Shown piece by piece: positions 19,492 through 34,400 of a stretch of DNA of 64,000 nucleotides (its first letter is position 1; each line of letters begins with the position of its first letter). Origin of the DNA: Phoronis australis. Taxonomy: Eukaryota; Phoronida; Phoronidae. The stretch is taken from contig NMRA01000227.1 of NCBI GenBank assembly GCA_002633005.1, forward strand, positions 373,319-437,318. Reading direction: 5' to 3'. The notes below the pieces were generated by a model, which saw only the letters and a program-made list of their open reading frames with translations, did no database searches and was not told where the DNA came from. Made by a program: the position numbers and the translations under genes.

Positions 19492-22400
19492 ATGGGTCGT
19501 GCTGTCGTTTTGGCAACATGTTCGCTGAACCAATGGGCAATGGATTTCGAAGGCAACTTGGAGAGAATTTTGCTAAGTACGTGGGTGTATCATTCCTAAG
19601 ACAGTCCATCCTGCCGGTGGACGCGGTTGAACTCCAAGTGGTGTTGCTTTACTCTTGCTAACTTGCTGAGCGTCGTTACCGCTGCAATGTCTGCCCTAGC
19701 CTGCCAGCCAACTAGCTGTATAAAGACAAGCACGCCATTGTTACTTGGCGAAATGTATTTCGCCAAGTATGTTGCCTTGCCATCAATTTTGTTTGTTTTT
19801 TGTTTGTTCGCACTCTACAGGTCGCATTTTTCTTCTGATTTTCACACTCAGCCTCAAGTTCCGGAAGTCCTGGAAGCCTATTGTTTTTCGTCAAGATCGG
19901 ATCCAAGATGGCGGCCATTTTGTTTTCAATTTTAGATTCAAACGCTCGTACGTAGAGGTTGTAAATTTTAGGTACACGGCTGAAAATAAGCACATATGTT
20001 GTACCGTACTTGTTCTACATTTGTGGTGAGAATCATTTATTTCCAGTGAAAGATGGCGGAAATATAGGCAATTGCGCATGCGCACCTCGATTATTCGGCA
20101 AAAAATATTTTCTCCTGTAGCTGGCACATTATAGAATCAATTTCTTTGAAATTTTCAGGTATTGGTTTTTTATGACGCGCTATTATTCAGACCTAAAAAA
20201 ACGAAAGTTGCTGTCAAGATGACGGATCTGGCGCATGTTGACCCATTTTCAGTCATGCTGGGGTGCCATTTTAAATAGGAAGTGAAAATGACATGAACTT
20301 TTGTATATGAATTCTCTAAGGCATACCCTTTTAAATGGCCTGTAACAATTTTTTTCGTAGACTTACCGTTTTCGAGTTATCTGACTTTGAATTTCAAAAA
20401 AAATGCAAAATTTCAAATTTTCAAAAAGTTTACAGACTTTTGCAATACTACCATGTTAGATAGAGTTTTAAATGGGCTTTGAGACGATATTTTCCATATT
20501 TTCTCTAGGACGTCTACTTTTTGAATTATTTGAGATTTTATGATAGCGCTGTTCCTTTGTTGACCGGTCTTGCTGCACTGATGTTGATTTAGCTTCTATT
20601 GAAGAAGACAGTAGCCTATTTCTTACTGATTTCTGACATCTTTGCTAGTCATATGAATGTTATCGTGTAGTTCATAATCCCCACTATCATCATCATAATC
20701 ATCACTGTCTTCGTCATCTCCATCGTCATCTTTTCGGTTAATTTCGCCAAGTGTCACTCCTCTGAGTGCTCTCATTTAAATAGTTACTAGTATGTACCAG
20801 GGATATATGTGCCCATAACAGTTAATATTCATGGTGGGGGGAGGTTATTTCTTCTTTCCCATGTCATGGTCATGGCCATTGTGTAATTGATGGAAGAGGG
20901 GAGGGAGTGGTCAAATAAACGGGTCTCTCTTCAAAATTGCTATAGACAACCAGTTTTCACTGAACAATGGCAATTGGGCAGTGNNNNNNNNNNNNNNNNN
21001 NNNNNNNNNNNNNNGGGTACCAGGCAGTGGGGGGTACCTGGCAGTGGGGGGTTCCAGGCAGTGGGGGGGGGTACCAGGCAGTGGGGGGTACCATAGCATA
21101 TACATGCTAATGCAGTACCTGAGCAATCAGAAAAATGGGTATTGGCATACTCGAGACAGTATCAAAAACTTTCACTGACCCCTAACCCCAGTTTGCCAAC
21201 ATTCCCTTGCCACCACTTTTTTCCTTTCTAGTCAATGATTTACATGATTTCATCCTTTGCCGCTACCATTTTCAGTTAGCGTCTGAGATAGACAATTTAA
21301 GACTCAGCCCCCTCATCTGCCATATAGGTGGGGGGGGGGGGCGTTGTTTAGATTTAGGAGTGTTCAACTGTTTTAATTTATGAGTGATGGAATCAAATAT
21401 ATCTTCTTAAGGAATTAAGAAACGATACATAAAGCTATCTTGGTGACTTGATATGCAGAGATTTAACAATTTTAGTTTAGCTGAGTTCTCTCAGAATTGT
21501 TCCTCACTGTTTAAGTGATTTTGTTTTCAGTTAGAAAAGTGTGTTTGTTCTGATCATCTTTGTGAGTTTCTTGGTCATTTTTTCTGTTTAATTGTTTCAG
21601 GCATTGAGGAAGCTAAGAGAAAGGGGGCAAAGTACAGACTGGGTCCAGAACTTGAACTGTGGTAACTTTTGTAGTTGAGCTGAAAATAGCAACTAAAATT
21701 TTCCATTTCACTACAGATTATGCTATGTGTCGAATGTTAACAAACAAGCTGGCCATTGGCATTTGAAAACAAAATTAACCTTACCTGGATAACGACTTGA
21801 TCCAAGTTAAACACCAGGGGAGTTGCCATCATATCAGGTTCTTTATACACAAGAGTTAAATAAGACATTGGGGTACACTGTTTAAAGTGTTAGTCAAGTG
21901 TAAGCTAAATGTTTGTGCTGAGGGGAACTGAAATTTTGAGTAAAATGACATTCATAAAAACATATGCTTAATTTGAGAAAATACCGTAGACATACCATAG
22001 ACATGCTGTAGACGTTGGAGTGAGTGTAACCATGTTTTGATCAAAGGTAGTAATGCACATGGCAGGAGATGAACAGGTATTTATTGGTTTCATTCACGTA
22101 AGGCAGGATAAAGTTTCTTTTTTACAAACTGAACACTACCACTTTTGATACACTGCTTTGTTTTCTTTTAAAAAATCAACAAATGTTAAAATGAACGCCT
22201 TTGGGTACTCTTTTCTGTCAACGATATCCTGACTTCTTGTGAGCAGTCTTATGTTAGTTTTGAAATGAGAACCATGATCTTTTGCACATGTATTAGTAAG
22301 ATGACTGTGGACAAGTGGTGCAGGTAAGACTTGTTTGTAAATCTGTTTCCAGTGGCTACGGCTGCCAGGACCACTTCATGGAAAGCGACACCTTTCTACA

Positions 22401-25400
22401 TTCATTTGAAGTGTTGGCTAGTCTGCTCAAGTCTCCTGTATGTAAGGATATATTGGTAGATGTTGGCATGTAAGTAAACTATGAACTGTCTTCTATATTA
22501 ACATTGATTTCAGGTATGTTCAGTTGACCTATTATTACCAGCTGTCAGTCATTGATTAATTGACCATTTGCCAACCGGTCAGTTGAAAGAGTATTACACC
22601 CATGTCTCGGTTTTGTTTCGTAGCTTTTGTTAATGTTCTTTACTTAATATCAAGTTTCCTGTAGAAGCTGAGCATTGAGTCACTAGGAATGATTATAATT
22701 TAGCCGAACTACTAAAATACAATGAAACTATTACAATATAGTGAAGACACAATTGCACTATAATGCCCATTTTTGGGCTTGTCATATGGAATGACCAGAG
22801 CAACTGAATGTGATTACAGGTCTGTGCGAAAATAGTTTGGTCTTCAAATGGATACATCTGAATCGTGTTATTTATCTATTTCATTGTCTTTTTCAAAGGC
22901 GACCACATATTTTTGATGAAAAATCAATAAAACATCATTTCCTTCAGGAAATTGAATGTAATTTCTCTGTGGACTTTGATAAATACTACTAATGATAAAT
23001 ATGACTAATTTACACGATTTGATTTCATGAGCAGTATGGAATGCTATTGATGACTTGATGTAGGTCGTCAATGAAACCTCAGATTTTGTTTGGCGACTTC
23101 GTAAAGTTTCACAAATTTGCCATGTACACATCCAAGCATGCTCTCAAAATACTACAGGAAGTAAACAGACAGGACTCAGAATTGTTCTGCAAAAATTGGA
23201 GGGGCACATTTGTGACTCATGCACAGATAACACGTCCTTGTGATATTTGCCTTTTCTCTTAGGCATTCGGAGTTGGTGAGCCTGTGTGGGAAATTGGATT
23301 TTAACGAGCTTGCATTCTACAAAAAAGGCTCTGGGGCCATCCGTAGTACTCCGGCAGACATTTGCTCAGTCTGCCAGTTTTTCTTGTTAGTTTCAGTTTA
23401 GGCCGCTGCCAAAGTGCTTGGCTTGTGGAGTACAGGACTTTCGCAACCCCAAATACAGGATTTCATTGTTTTGGTGACCTCATTTCCTGTTTTGCCGACC
23501 CGGGAATTTTGCCAAGTCACATTTGACAAGTAGATGTTATGTTAAGTGTCGAACCCTGTAATGATTCTAGCAATATGCATTCCATGGGAGGGGAACTTCT
23601 TTGATAAATGGCAGATGTAAACAATGACTTTACCCAGTCAGCTCTCTAATATAAAACAATGCTTTGTAATGCTGGTTGACCCTCAGAAGTTTGGAGAAAG
23701 TTTGATAGCTACATACTAATACATTATATGCGAGTTACGCCACTGTGGGGATGGTCTACGTACCAACACTATCATAGGAACCATTAGTTGAATACTGTGT
23801 TTATCACTGAAGACACCAACACTATCATAGGAACCATTAGTTGAATACTGTGTTTATCACTGAAGACACCAACACTATCATAGGAACCATTAGTTGAATA
23901 CTGTGTTTATCACTGAAGACACCAACACTATCATAGGAACCATTAGTTGAATACTGTGTTTATCACTGAAGACACCAATGGTGGATAAGCATTGGACAGA
24001 CCAAGGATTGGCTGAAATTATCAAAACATAGGTTCATAGTTCAAAACCAGACTTAGTGTCCTCTTAAGTAGTTGACTGCATAACTTCTTGGTTGGCATTA
24101 AATGAATTATTGTATTTGATACTGCATAATTTTTGTTGTTTTAACAAAGGGTTGGAAATTTGTTGCTTCTGTTTTTTAAAATTCCTATTGGATGTTATTT
24201 TTTATGCACTGCAGTATCCTTAAGTCAGACACAAGATGCTCCTCAAGTTTAGTTTTAACTACAGTATGTCTCATCATGTTTATAGTGCCTGTGTCATGAC
24301 CATTGATCTCTAACCTGTTACAGGCCAGTGAGGCACAAAAACGTCCCCTACAACTGCCGGGTGTTCTTCCTCAACAGGTAAGACTGTATATAGTGTTTAC
24401 TAATTTAGTCCACTGTCTGTCAATACCCGTTATGACCAAACTTACCTGCACCTATAGTCCACATTGTTTGGGATGCAGAATGTTCCTTTATTGCATATTA
24501 TAACATGGATATGGTAAAGCTTCTTTTATTTTGAATCCCCCTAAACACTCTTGATGTCGAATGATGAAAGTTTGTTCCTTTCCAAACAAATCATTTGTTG
24601 ATAAAAGCCATGATTTTTATTTACATTGTAAGTGAATATCAGAACCAAAAAACTTCTATCGGTGGAACATGCAATCTGTGACATTGGTGAAGATTTTTTT
24701 GTGATTTGTAAAAAGTAAACAATTTGCAAGTTTGAATATAGAAGCTCTTGCAAGTTTCTTTTCAGTTGAGTATCTCATGAGTGTGGTTTTCATTTGAGTT
24801 TGTTATGAGTGTGGTTTTCAGCCTCACCACTAGAGTATGTTATGAGTGTAGTTTTCAGCCTCACCACTAGAGTATGTTATGAGTGTGGTTTTCAGCCTCA
24901 CCACTAGAGTATGTTATGAGTGTGGTTTTCAGCCTCACCACTATGCCAGTAGAACATGAAGAGGAATCAAACTTACAGCCATAATATTGCCACATTATTT
25001 AAGGTGCTTACCATCATCCTATTCCACACTCATCTTGATGATATTTGGATATTGCCTCAGACCATGCACATCAACTTAGAGGATATCCGGTTATTGCCTC
25101 AGACCATGCACATCAACTTAGAGGATATCCGGATATTGCCTCAGACCATGCACATCAACTTAGAGGATATCCGGATATTGCCTCAGACCATGCACATCAA
25201 CTTAGAGGATATCCGGATATTGCCTCAGACCATGCACATCAACTTAGAGGATATCCGGATATTGCCTCAGACCATGCACATCAACTTAGAGGATATCCGG
25301 ATATTGCCTCAGACCATGCACATCAACTTAGAGGATATCCGGATATTGCCTCAGACCATGCACATCAACTTAGAGGATATCCGGATATTGCCTCAGACCA

Positions 25401-28400
25401 TGCACATCAACTTAGAGGATATCCGGATATTGCCTCAGACCATGCACATCAACTTAGAGGATATCCGGATATTGCCTCAGACCATGCACATCAACTTAGA
25501 GGATATCCGGATATTGCCTCAGACCACGCACATCAACTTAACTGGTGATGGTGAGTTAGTCTCTGCCAACGCAGTAGTACAGCACTCATGGGACTTCTAG
25601 GCATTTTAGTGTGCCCAATTTCAATTCAAGCACAGGATAGGAACATGATGATGTTGATTTGGAAAAAGTTGTTGTGCATGTGTGAAGAAAGTTGTAATAG
25701 AGGTGTGAAGACAGTTGTAATGGAGGTGTGAAGACAGTTGTAATGGAGGTGTGAAGACAGTTGTAATGGAGGTGTGAAGACAGTTGTAATGGAGGTGTGA
25801 AGACAGTTGTAATGGAGGTGTGAAGACAGTTGTAATGGAGGTGTGAAGACAGTTGTAACACTCCTATGAAGAAAGTTGTTATTGACAACAGAACACTGTT
25901 TATAGCTACATTACATTATGTGGTAATATCATGGTAACACAGACTTTCACATGGGAGAATCAACTTTAGATTGAGGATAGAGGACCATGCTGGATATTAG
26001 CCTTTGGCTAAAGCATGTTTTACATTTATTGTATTTTTATCCTCTTTAAATAAAGTTTACTATTATTATTATCATTATTATTGATGCAATAACCAGATTA
26101 CATAAACCCCCGGGCCTACTTATCACTGCGAGTATAGCCTGAGGGGGCACGTGTTAATTATCAATATTTATACACTCACATATACATATGAATTGTAGCA
26201 AAATTCTGCTGATTCGACCCAAGATGATGCTGGCCAATGATGGCAACTATCGAGAGACTCGCTGGTTCACAGCTTGGACCAAACCTAAACAAACTGAGGA
26301 GTACCACCTACCTCGTATAATTCAGCAAATTACGGGACAGGTGACATTAATTGTTGATACTCTTAAACGTTCTAAAATGGTTTTAAAAATACAGTTATCT
26401 ATTAAATAACATAAGTGGTAAATGAATAATAATTGCTATACCTTTAAATAAGATAACATTTAGCTAGGTACGATTTATTACAAAATGGTAATAAGGATAA
26501 TTGTCATAACATTAATTATAGAGCTGTAATTCCAAATTTTTGTTCATTCAGTCAGTGCAGGTTTTCTTCCTCAAGGTGCTGTGAGCTAATACCATAATTG
26601 TCCATCAGTGTGTTATGTGACTTTGTTGCTATTCAGAAGATACTGAACTAGGTTCCTGTGGGTATATTAAATGACAAAATCGTGCATTGTATAAATCAGT
26701 GGGGGGTTGGGGTATTATCCTAGTATGTGGCTCAATGCAAAGGTTGGTTTACTGTTCAAACAATACTACATTTTAACTGAGGTCTGTTCCAGTAAAATCC
26801 GTGTGTGAGGGGGGGGACAGCAGTAGAAATAAAAATTCATGGGTGGTGGTCTTCAGAAAAAAAACTCAAATTATGGGTGGTCGTTCCTGTAAGAAGTGAT
26901 GCATTAAAAATGGGTGGTATTTTTTGACCTGCTAATGTTGACAGGTTGGTTACTTTAGCTGTCAAAACTCAAAAAAAATGCAATTGGCACATATCCTGGC
27001 ATATATCCTAATTTATCCCAATACAAAAAAACCCATATTGCCAGTGAACAGAGTGCATTATGTTCACTAAGCCATTAATCAAGTCATGGGCAACTTGATT
27101 TGAGCCAACTTTTTGTCTACAGTCCTATTGAATTGAAAAGTTATGCAACTGGTGTTAACACATATAGGAAAATTGATGATTTTTAAATAAAAAGTATGAG
27201 GAGTAAGATAAACAAGTTCCAGTATTCACTTGTCATAGAAGTATAAAAGAGTTCGTGGAGAGAGTTTGAGATATACATAGATCCTTATAATTGAAAAAAT
27301 GTTCATTGAAATTATAGACACATGGTGAACAGAGACACCTGGTGGCTGCCAAAAGTATTGCTCACAGGCTACTTTAGTTTTTGACAATATTGGACAAGAC
27401 AACTAGTTCTTGTCTGTCAATCATCTAAGTTCTTAACAGGTCCTCCTGGAGGCAATTTGTTTGCAAGTTTTGGATTTTATATTTTAACTTATTAAAAATA
27501 ATTAAAAAAATTATGGTTCATGGGTTGGAAAAATAAATGAAAAATATGGGCGGTGGGTGCCTTCCCACCCTCCCATACAGATTTTGCTGGAACAGCCCTG
27601 GTCTGATTGATTAATGAGTTGTCTATAATGTGTACCATCAAGTTTTATGTTAAACTATTTCAGAGAACAGTACCATTTGGTGATGCTGTCATAGCTACAT
27701 TAGACACCTGTATAGCGAGTGAAATTTGTGAAGAGTTATGGAATCCAAAAAGGTTACTGTTTAAACTGTTTTCTCAAACCCGATGTGAGCAATGAGTGAA
27801 TCCATCAATATTATGTTTTTGACCTTATGGTTAATCTGGTTATGAAGTGCGAATAAGTCACAGTCTCCACAACACTACAGACAGAACTTACAGGGGGAGG
27901 AATGTAGTGGATGTATTCGCTGTGTCATTAATGTGCTGATTAGTTGAGCAAGTAGTTGATTTTTTCACAAAATTTGTTTTAAAAGACAAGACATTTGATA
28001 ACATTAAAAATGAGGGTCATAGTCAAATTCCTAGTTTCACCCAAGTCTACAAACACCTTATTTTGCTTCTTCTCGAAAAAGCATGAAATCACTCTCAATT
28101 AGTATAGTTGTGATACATAAGTCCATTTAGAATGTACTCTGAAGTAACATTGGTTCTTAAGTCTGTGAAAAATGGTTGCTGCATTTTTGTAAGTTGTAGT
28201 CATTGTGTACTCTTTTTAAGTCTAACCAATAACCTTTCATACTTTGGGCTTCTTGTTATAATTCTTCAAACTCATCTGTGGTGTCTGTAATGTTCTTTCC
28301 TTTCTTTCAGTAATGTGCATACAAAATGAGGGCAGTGAGTTTCATGAACCATGTAAAATCACAAATAGTTGTAACAAAGAGAGTGAACAGTGACCCTTGT

Positions 28401-31400
28401 TTTGTTTTTAATGCCTTTATAGCCGACACATTGACTTGGCGCTTGATGGTGTAGAGATAATCACCAACGGAAGTGGCAGCCATCATGAACTGCGAAAGGC
28501 TAACCTACGCACAGATATCGTCAAGTCAGCAACCTCAAAGGCAAGTGTGTTCAGTTACGGTTATGACGTTGTCTTGTGTAAGATAATAGTGAAAGCCTTT
28601 CACCTAGCGGGGAGATGGGAAACCTCTTATACCTCTCCTGGTGAATATGAAATATGTGTAGGTAAGGAGGTGAGTTCAGATCTAGCAAAAATTGTTGGAT
28701 TATCTGAGTATATTGTAGAGGCTTCTTCAAATTTATCCAAATAAACTATTTTAAAACAATTGTGGCAGGCAATTGTTACACTGAAATTGCAGATGTTTAG
28801 ATTTGCATTGATTACTCCAGATTTTGGCTCAACATATCATAATTTGTGTCCTGCCTTCAACTCAAATGGGTCAAATTGACTTGTTTAGCTTGTGTTAAAC
28901 AATTTAAATAATTATTCAGTTTACTTATCTTTCTACTCTCAGTAGAGGAAAGCCTTCAATTCTTTGTTCGTCAACTAGACTTGGGCTGTGAATGCCTTGC
29001 CCTGGGTGGCCAGTGAATGTTTCCTAAGAATAGTGCAAGCGTGTACCTGTGAATATTAACTGTTTTACTGAAAGTTAACTCTGTGGTAAATGCCTTTATT
29101 CTTCAGAGTGGTGGAATCTACATGATGGCTAACCAGTGTGGCTGTGATGGTGATCGACTGTACTTTGATGGCTGTGCCAGTATAGCCATCAATGGTGACA
29201 TAGTCGTGCATGGCTCCCAGTTCACCATCAAAGATGTGGTGGGTATCATGGGCCTTTGGTGGGTATCATTAGGCTTTTGGTGGGTGTCATGAGCCTTTGG
29301 TGGGTATCATTGGGCTTTTGGTGGGTGTCATGGGCCTTTGGTGGGTATTGTGGGCCTTTGACGGATATCGTGGGTCTTTGGTGGGTATCGTGTGCTTGTC
29401 TTGACAGGTGTGATAGTTTGGGAACTGTTCAAAGTGTTGGCTTGAGGCAGTTGAAGTAGAGTTGGTTTTTTCATAGCTTGTAAAATTAAGATAATGCAAT
29501 TAATTTGAAAAGTACTCTATGCTTATATGAAGATAAATTTTCGAGAGACATTCTTTTTTAGTTTTCAGCTTGAGCACATGTAACACAAATCATTAGTCTG
29601 GAGACATTCTGTAAAGTTTGCTGTTCTATCCACCAAAGGATTTCCAGCACCATCCTCATTGTGAAATGATGTCAAGTGGCTGCAGTGTTTGAAAATGAGG
29701 TAGTAACAAAATGTTGGTGGCTTATTCATCCAGGAAGTCATCACAGCCGCGTTAGACCTAGAAGATGTACGGTCGTACCGCTCCAACTCTGTGAGTCGAC
29801 GCAATATAGCTGGAAGTGAAACAGTGGAATTCCAACGCATTTGTGTGGATTTTGCTCTGACCACAGAAGACGCATTCATATCATTTTCTTCACCTATTGA
29901 ATGGAAGTTTCACACCCCCGAGGAAGAGATTGCGTAAGTATTTTTCTTTTTCTAAGAGACTTCTGGCTGAACGAAAAGTGTTACTCAAAAGCACGGATTG
30001 TTATTTAATATGTACATCTGATGTTTACAGAGTGACTGCAGAGGAGTCAATGTCTACTGCACTTTCTATTTACAGTTCTCTTAAGTGATATTTTGTTAGC
30101 AGGAATGAGCATTGTGTACAGTCTATCAGTAGTCAAGTTTGTGTCATGTTTGGTACGTTTCATTGAAATCATCTTTGAAGTGCTACATTCTGTTTAGGTT
30201 GAGCAATACCTTATGGACAAGTCTACACATTTAGCCAAATGTCTACAAAACTTGATTTTAACTCAGTAAAAGAATATATTATTTTTCTGAAAGTAGAAAG
30301 TCCATACAATTCGATCTTTGGCATTTTACCAATCTGCCATCTTTTGCATCACATGACCATGTCTTTTTAGAAAAATGTAACACAACAGAAAGGTACATTG
30401 ACAAGCCATCGGTATCAGTAACATAATAAAATTTTATTTGATTTAAATGTTCAAGGTGATTAAGTTTTCTTAACTCATTTCATCTATCTTAGTCCAATTT
30501 TCACCATCCTTCGTCATTTATTTATTTTCTGAATTCAGCACCTGTTTTAGATGCAGTTGTATCTTTGTTACATGTATTTAATTATTGTTTTACTAACTTT
30601 ATTGTATTATTGTTGTTGAGGGTCCTCTTGGAAAGCAGTGCTGTCACTGAAGAGGCCACCCTCATTTTAAATATCACAATAAATAAAATAAATAAATATG
30701 GAACGCCAGATGTTTGGCATGAAAATCGTAAAAGTCCCTCATGCCAAAGTGTAACTTTAAAAAAAAAATTAAAAATTTGTATCTGAAAGTTTCATATATG
30801 AATCTGATCAGCAATTTCTGAGATATGTCTCGTAGTTAGCCAAATTTGGACGTTTTTCCAGGGTCCTAACCTGATCTTGACACACTACAGTAGCAGTTTA
30901 TTTCACATCACAATTATACAGGAAGATTATTTGTTACCGCTGTGGTTGATGACAAAGTTACAGAGGTATTACACAATGAGTTAGGAATTGGCTGGACATG
31001 TGGACCTGAGTTATTGTTTTTTCAACTCTTTTTGTACTCAATGTTCAGATATTGTTTATCATAGATGACCTTTTATTTCTGATTATTATAGTCTTGGTCC
31101 TGCATTGTGGTTATGGGACTATCTCCGTCGAAGTGGTCAGGGTGGTTACTTCTTACCTCTGAGTGGAGGTATAGACAGTTCTAGTACAGCATGTATTGTG
31201 TCGTCTATGTGTCATCTTGTCTGTGATGGTGTGAGTGCTGGAGGTAGGTCATAGGAAGAGATGTTTAAGTAGGACATGCATTGTGTTACTCACATGTCGT
31301 CTAGTCTATCATGCTTTGAATTGTGGGGCAAGATGTGATGAGACAAAGAGTCTAAGTACCTCGTGTTTGAAAAATGTTCACTTATGTGACCTTGCTTAGG

Positions 31401-34400
31401 GATGTGTGGACGGTTGCTTGAAACAGTCCTGATAGAATTTTAAAAGTTATATTTTCTATCTTTATCGGAATAGCCATGACAACCAATTATTATGCATTAA
31501 GTAATCACTGTGTTATAGTGTGCTGTGGCATGGTGAGTTATTGATTTGTGATACTGTAAACAGGTGAATTAGCCCGCCCTTATAGCAGCCATTGAAACAT
31601 TATGCATCAGACACAGGTCCAATGTTTGTTTTACTTCTCTAGATAAGCAGGTTCTACATGACATCAGACGTATAGCTGGAGACAACACGTATACACCTAC
31701 AGATCCCAGGGAGTTAGCAGGTCGACTCTTTACCACCTGTTACATGTACTCCAATCACAGCTCTACGACAACGCGTAATTGTGCTACTCAATTGGCCCAG
31801 CAAATCGGCAGGTGATATTTTGTTATATTTGTTGTTTCAGAGCAGTCAAGCTCTTCTGTTTTGAGTTTAAATGATTAAACGTTCTCTTCACTGTAGTGCT
31901 TTTACTGGGACGTAGACCTCACCGCTGACAGACATTACATCTGTTCCTGAAGTGTCTGTTGAAATAGTTTTGTTTTCAAAATTGCAAAGACATCCTTTCA
32001 AATGTGGACACTCTTGTCGTTGCATCTGAATCGCCACTATCGCTTCATAGCAAGTGGCTTTGCAGTGCAGGAAATGACGTTTCCTAAGAGTATAGTCAGT
32101 CATGGACCTTCTTTCCATGCCACAGCAAATTTATTTTCTGAAGGAATTTCTTTTCACAGAACCCATGTTTACTTCCTTTTCAAAATTTCAGACAGTCAAG
32201 ATAACGTCATGTGAAACTGTTCGAATGGGATATGCAGATTGATTTGCTAGGTCCAAGCAAGGCCAACGTGGTGATTGGCTACAATGACCCAGTAACTGAA
32301 ACACCACTGCAAAGAGGCTAACCTTGTGATTGGCTAACAATGTCATGACCCAATAACTGAGACACCACTACAGAGAGCAATGCTAATCTTGTGATTGGCT
32401 AAAAATGTCATGACTCAATAATTGAGACACCACCACAAAGAGCAATGTTAACCTTGTGATGGGCTAAAAATGTCATGATTCAATAATTGAGACACCACTA
32501 CAGAGAGCAATGCTAACCTTGTGATTGGCTAACAATATCAGGACTCAATAACTGAGACACCGCAATGCAGATGTTCTGTACTTACCGTTCTGCAAACGCT
32601 CTTTTTCTGTTATCTTGTAAACACAATTTTTTTATCAACGTGGCACATTTAAATGGTTTTTAGGTGTAAGCCGGAACCATGAACTTGGTTTATTGTTTAC
32701 TTTGTCTTATTAAAAAATTGTTGCCAAATTGACAATGACTCGGCGTGTTCTGAATGAATATGTCACCGCTATATCAACGTGTGAGCGAAGAATGTGTTTG
32801 ACATCTCCACTGCGTCACTCAAACTAGATCAAAGAGTAGTCTGCATGTACACCGCAGCGTGAATCCAAATAACTCGATAGGTTTTAGAATTTAGAATTTA
32901 AGTCTGTGTGTTGTTAAGATCACAATCAATATGTCAAATGTGTTGCTGGGAATATCTGGTCATGCTCAAAAAGCATTTTGTTGGTAGGATAAGAATTCTG
33001 ACTGACTAGCTAAGCCCTATAAACAAACAATTTTTTATCAATTTTGGCAACAAGTTTGTCGGCTGTGCCAATGCAAAACTGGACTTTTGAGTCCTGCATT
33101 TACGTATTTAACTTCTATTTAACAAAAATGTATAACCAAACTTTGGAATGGGTCACTTGGTTTTCTGACTTGGTCGCCTAGCTGACAACTGGGCTTTTGA
33201 GGACTAGGTCTGTCAGGGGAGATTTTGATAAAAAGGTGACAGCTTCGTCAAAATTATGGCAAAAATCTAGAAGGAAACCAGACAAATATTAAAAATAATC
33301 ATTTGAAAATAAGCCAACTTTTTAATTTAATCTGTTATTTTTTTAGTTTGTCTGGCCTGTGAAGTGTTTTGTGAGGCTTATTGGTGCTGGGAAATATACT
33401 CACATTGTTTTAGACTTATATTTAAGTAGAAACAACAATAATACAAACAATAATGATACAAACAGTAATGATACAAACAGTAATGATACAAACAGTAATG
33501 AGACAAACAGTAATGATACAAGCAGTAATGATACAAGCAGTAATGATACAAGCAGTAATGATACAAGCAGTAATGATACAAGCAGTAATGATACAAGCAG
33601 TAATGATACAAACACTGTGTAAGGTTCAAATGCACTTGGAAAGGAACCTTTATTTCATAGTCACAGAGTTTAAAGGTCAACACAGTCAGAACCCAAACTG
33701 AGTACAGCCTCAATGTAAACTGAAAAGAAACAAAGAAATGCTCGTGGGATAAGGTAACAAAATGATACACATCACAGAGAAGTTCAAATAGACTACAAAG
33801 TTACTAAGCAGCTAAAGAATATTCATACAGACATATGCCTACAACGAACAGATAGCGTGCTCATGGCCTACGTGACAAAGTCAAAGCATGAAAGTAGGTC
33901 AAACATATGGGCCACAAATTCCAAACAGAATTCTGCACAAAATGACTAAAGCTAGTAACAACATAACCGAGGAGGTAAGGCACCCATGAACGTTGCAACT
34001 AACATAATGAACATTAATACATAGCACTATTTCGGGTTCTAGCGACATTCAAAGAAACCGACGTCTTGTCAGCCGAAAGTTCCAAAACTCAATGAAACAA
34101 TGACCCTAGTGACAAAAGAGGATCATAACCAAAGCTAGCGCCATCTATAATCAGTACTACAACTAACGGGGAACCGTACACACTGTGACCACTAGGGGTC
34201 GTATCGTTATAACGCTACACTGCAGCCTGTGTTGCTTAAGACTATCTCGTGTTATATTTCAGCCATCACCTCAACATTGGTATTGAAACTGCTGTGCATG
34301 CTATTCTTGCTGTATTTACTCAGTGCTACAAGCTGACACCTAAATTCAAAGTGGATGGAGGCAGTCCTAGGGAAAACTTGGCTTTACAAAATGTTCAGGT

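Noticed and set aside
22810-23262. Open frames between NADSYN1 exons 3 and 4
   Set aside because: No match to NAD synthetase; exons 3 and 4 join in phase directly across this intron.
23763-23978. Regularly spaced repeats reminiscent of a CRISPR array
   Set aside because: Units are direct tandem copies without variable spacers, in a eukaryotic intron; no cas genes.
24956-25600. 214-codon + strand open frame
   Set aside because: It is almost entirely the 42-bp tandem repeat, open in more than one frame because 42 is divisible by three; inside a NADSYN1 intron.
33359-33770. Asn/Ser/Thr/Asp-rich + frame and 130-codon - frame
   Set aside because: 15-bp minisatellite in a NADSYN1 intron, open on both strands.
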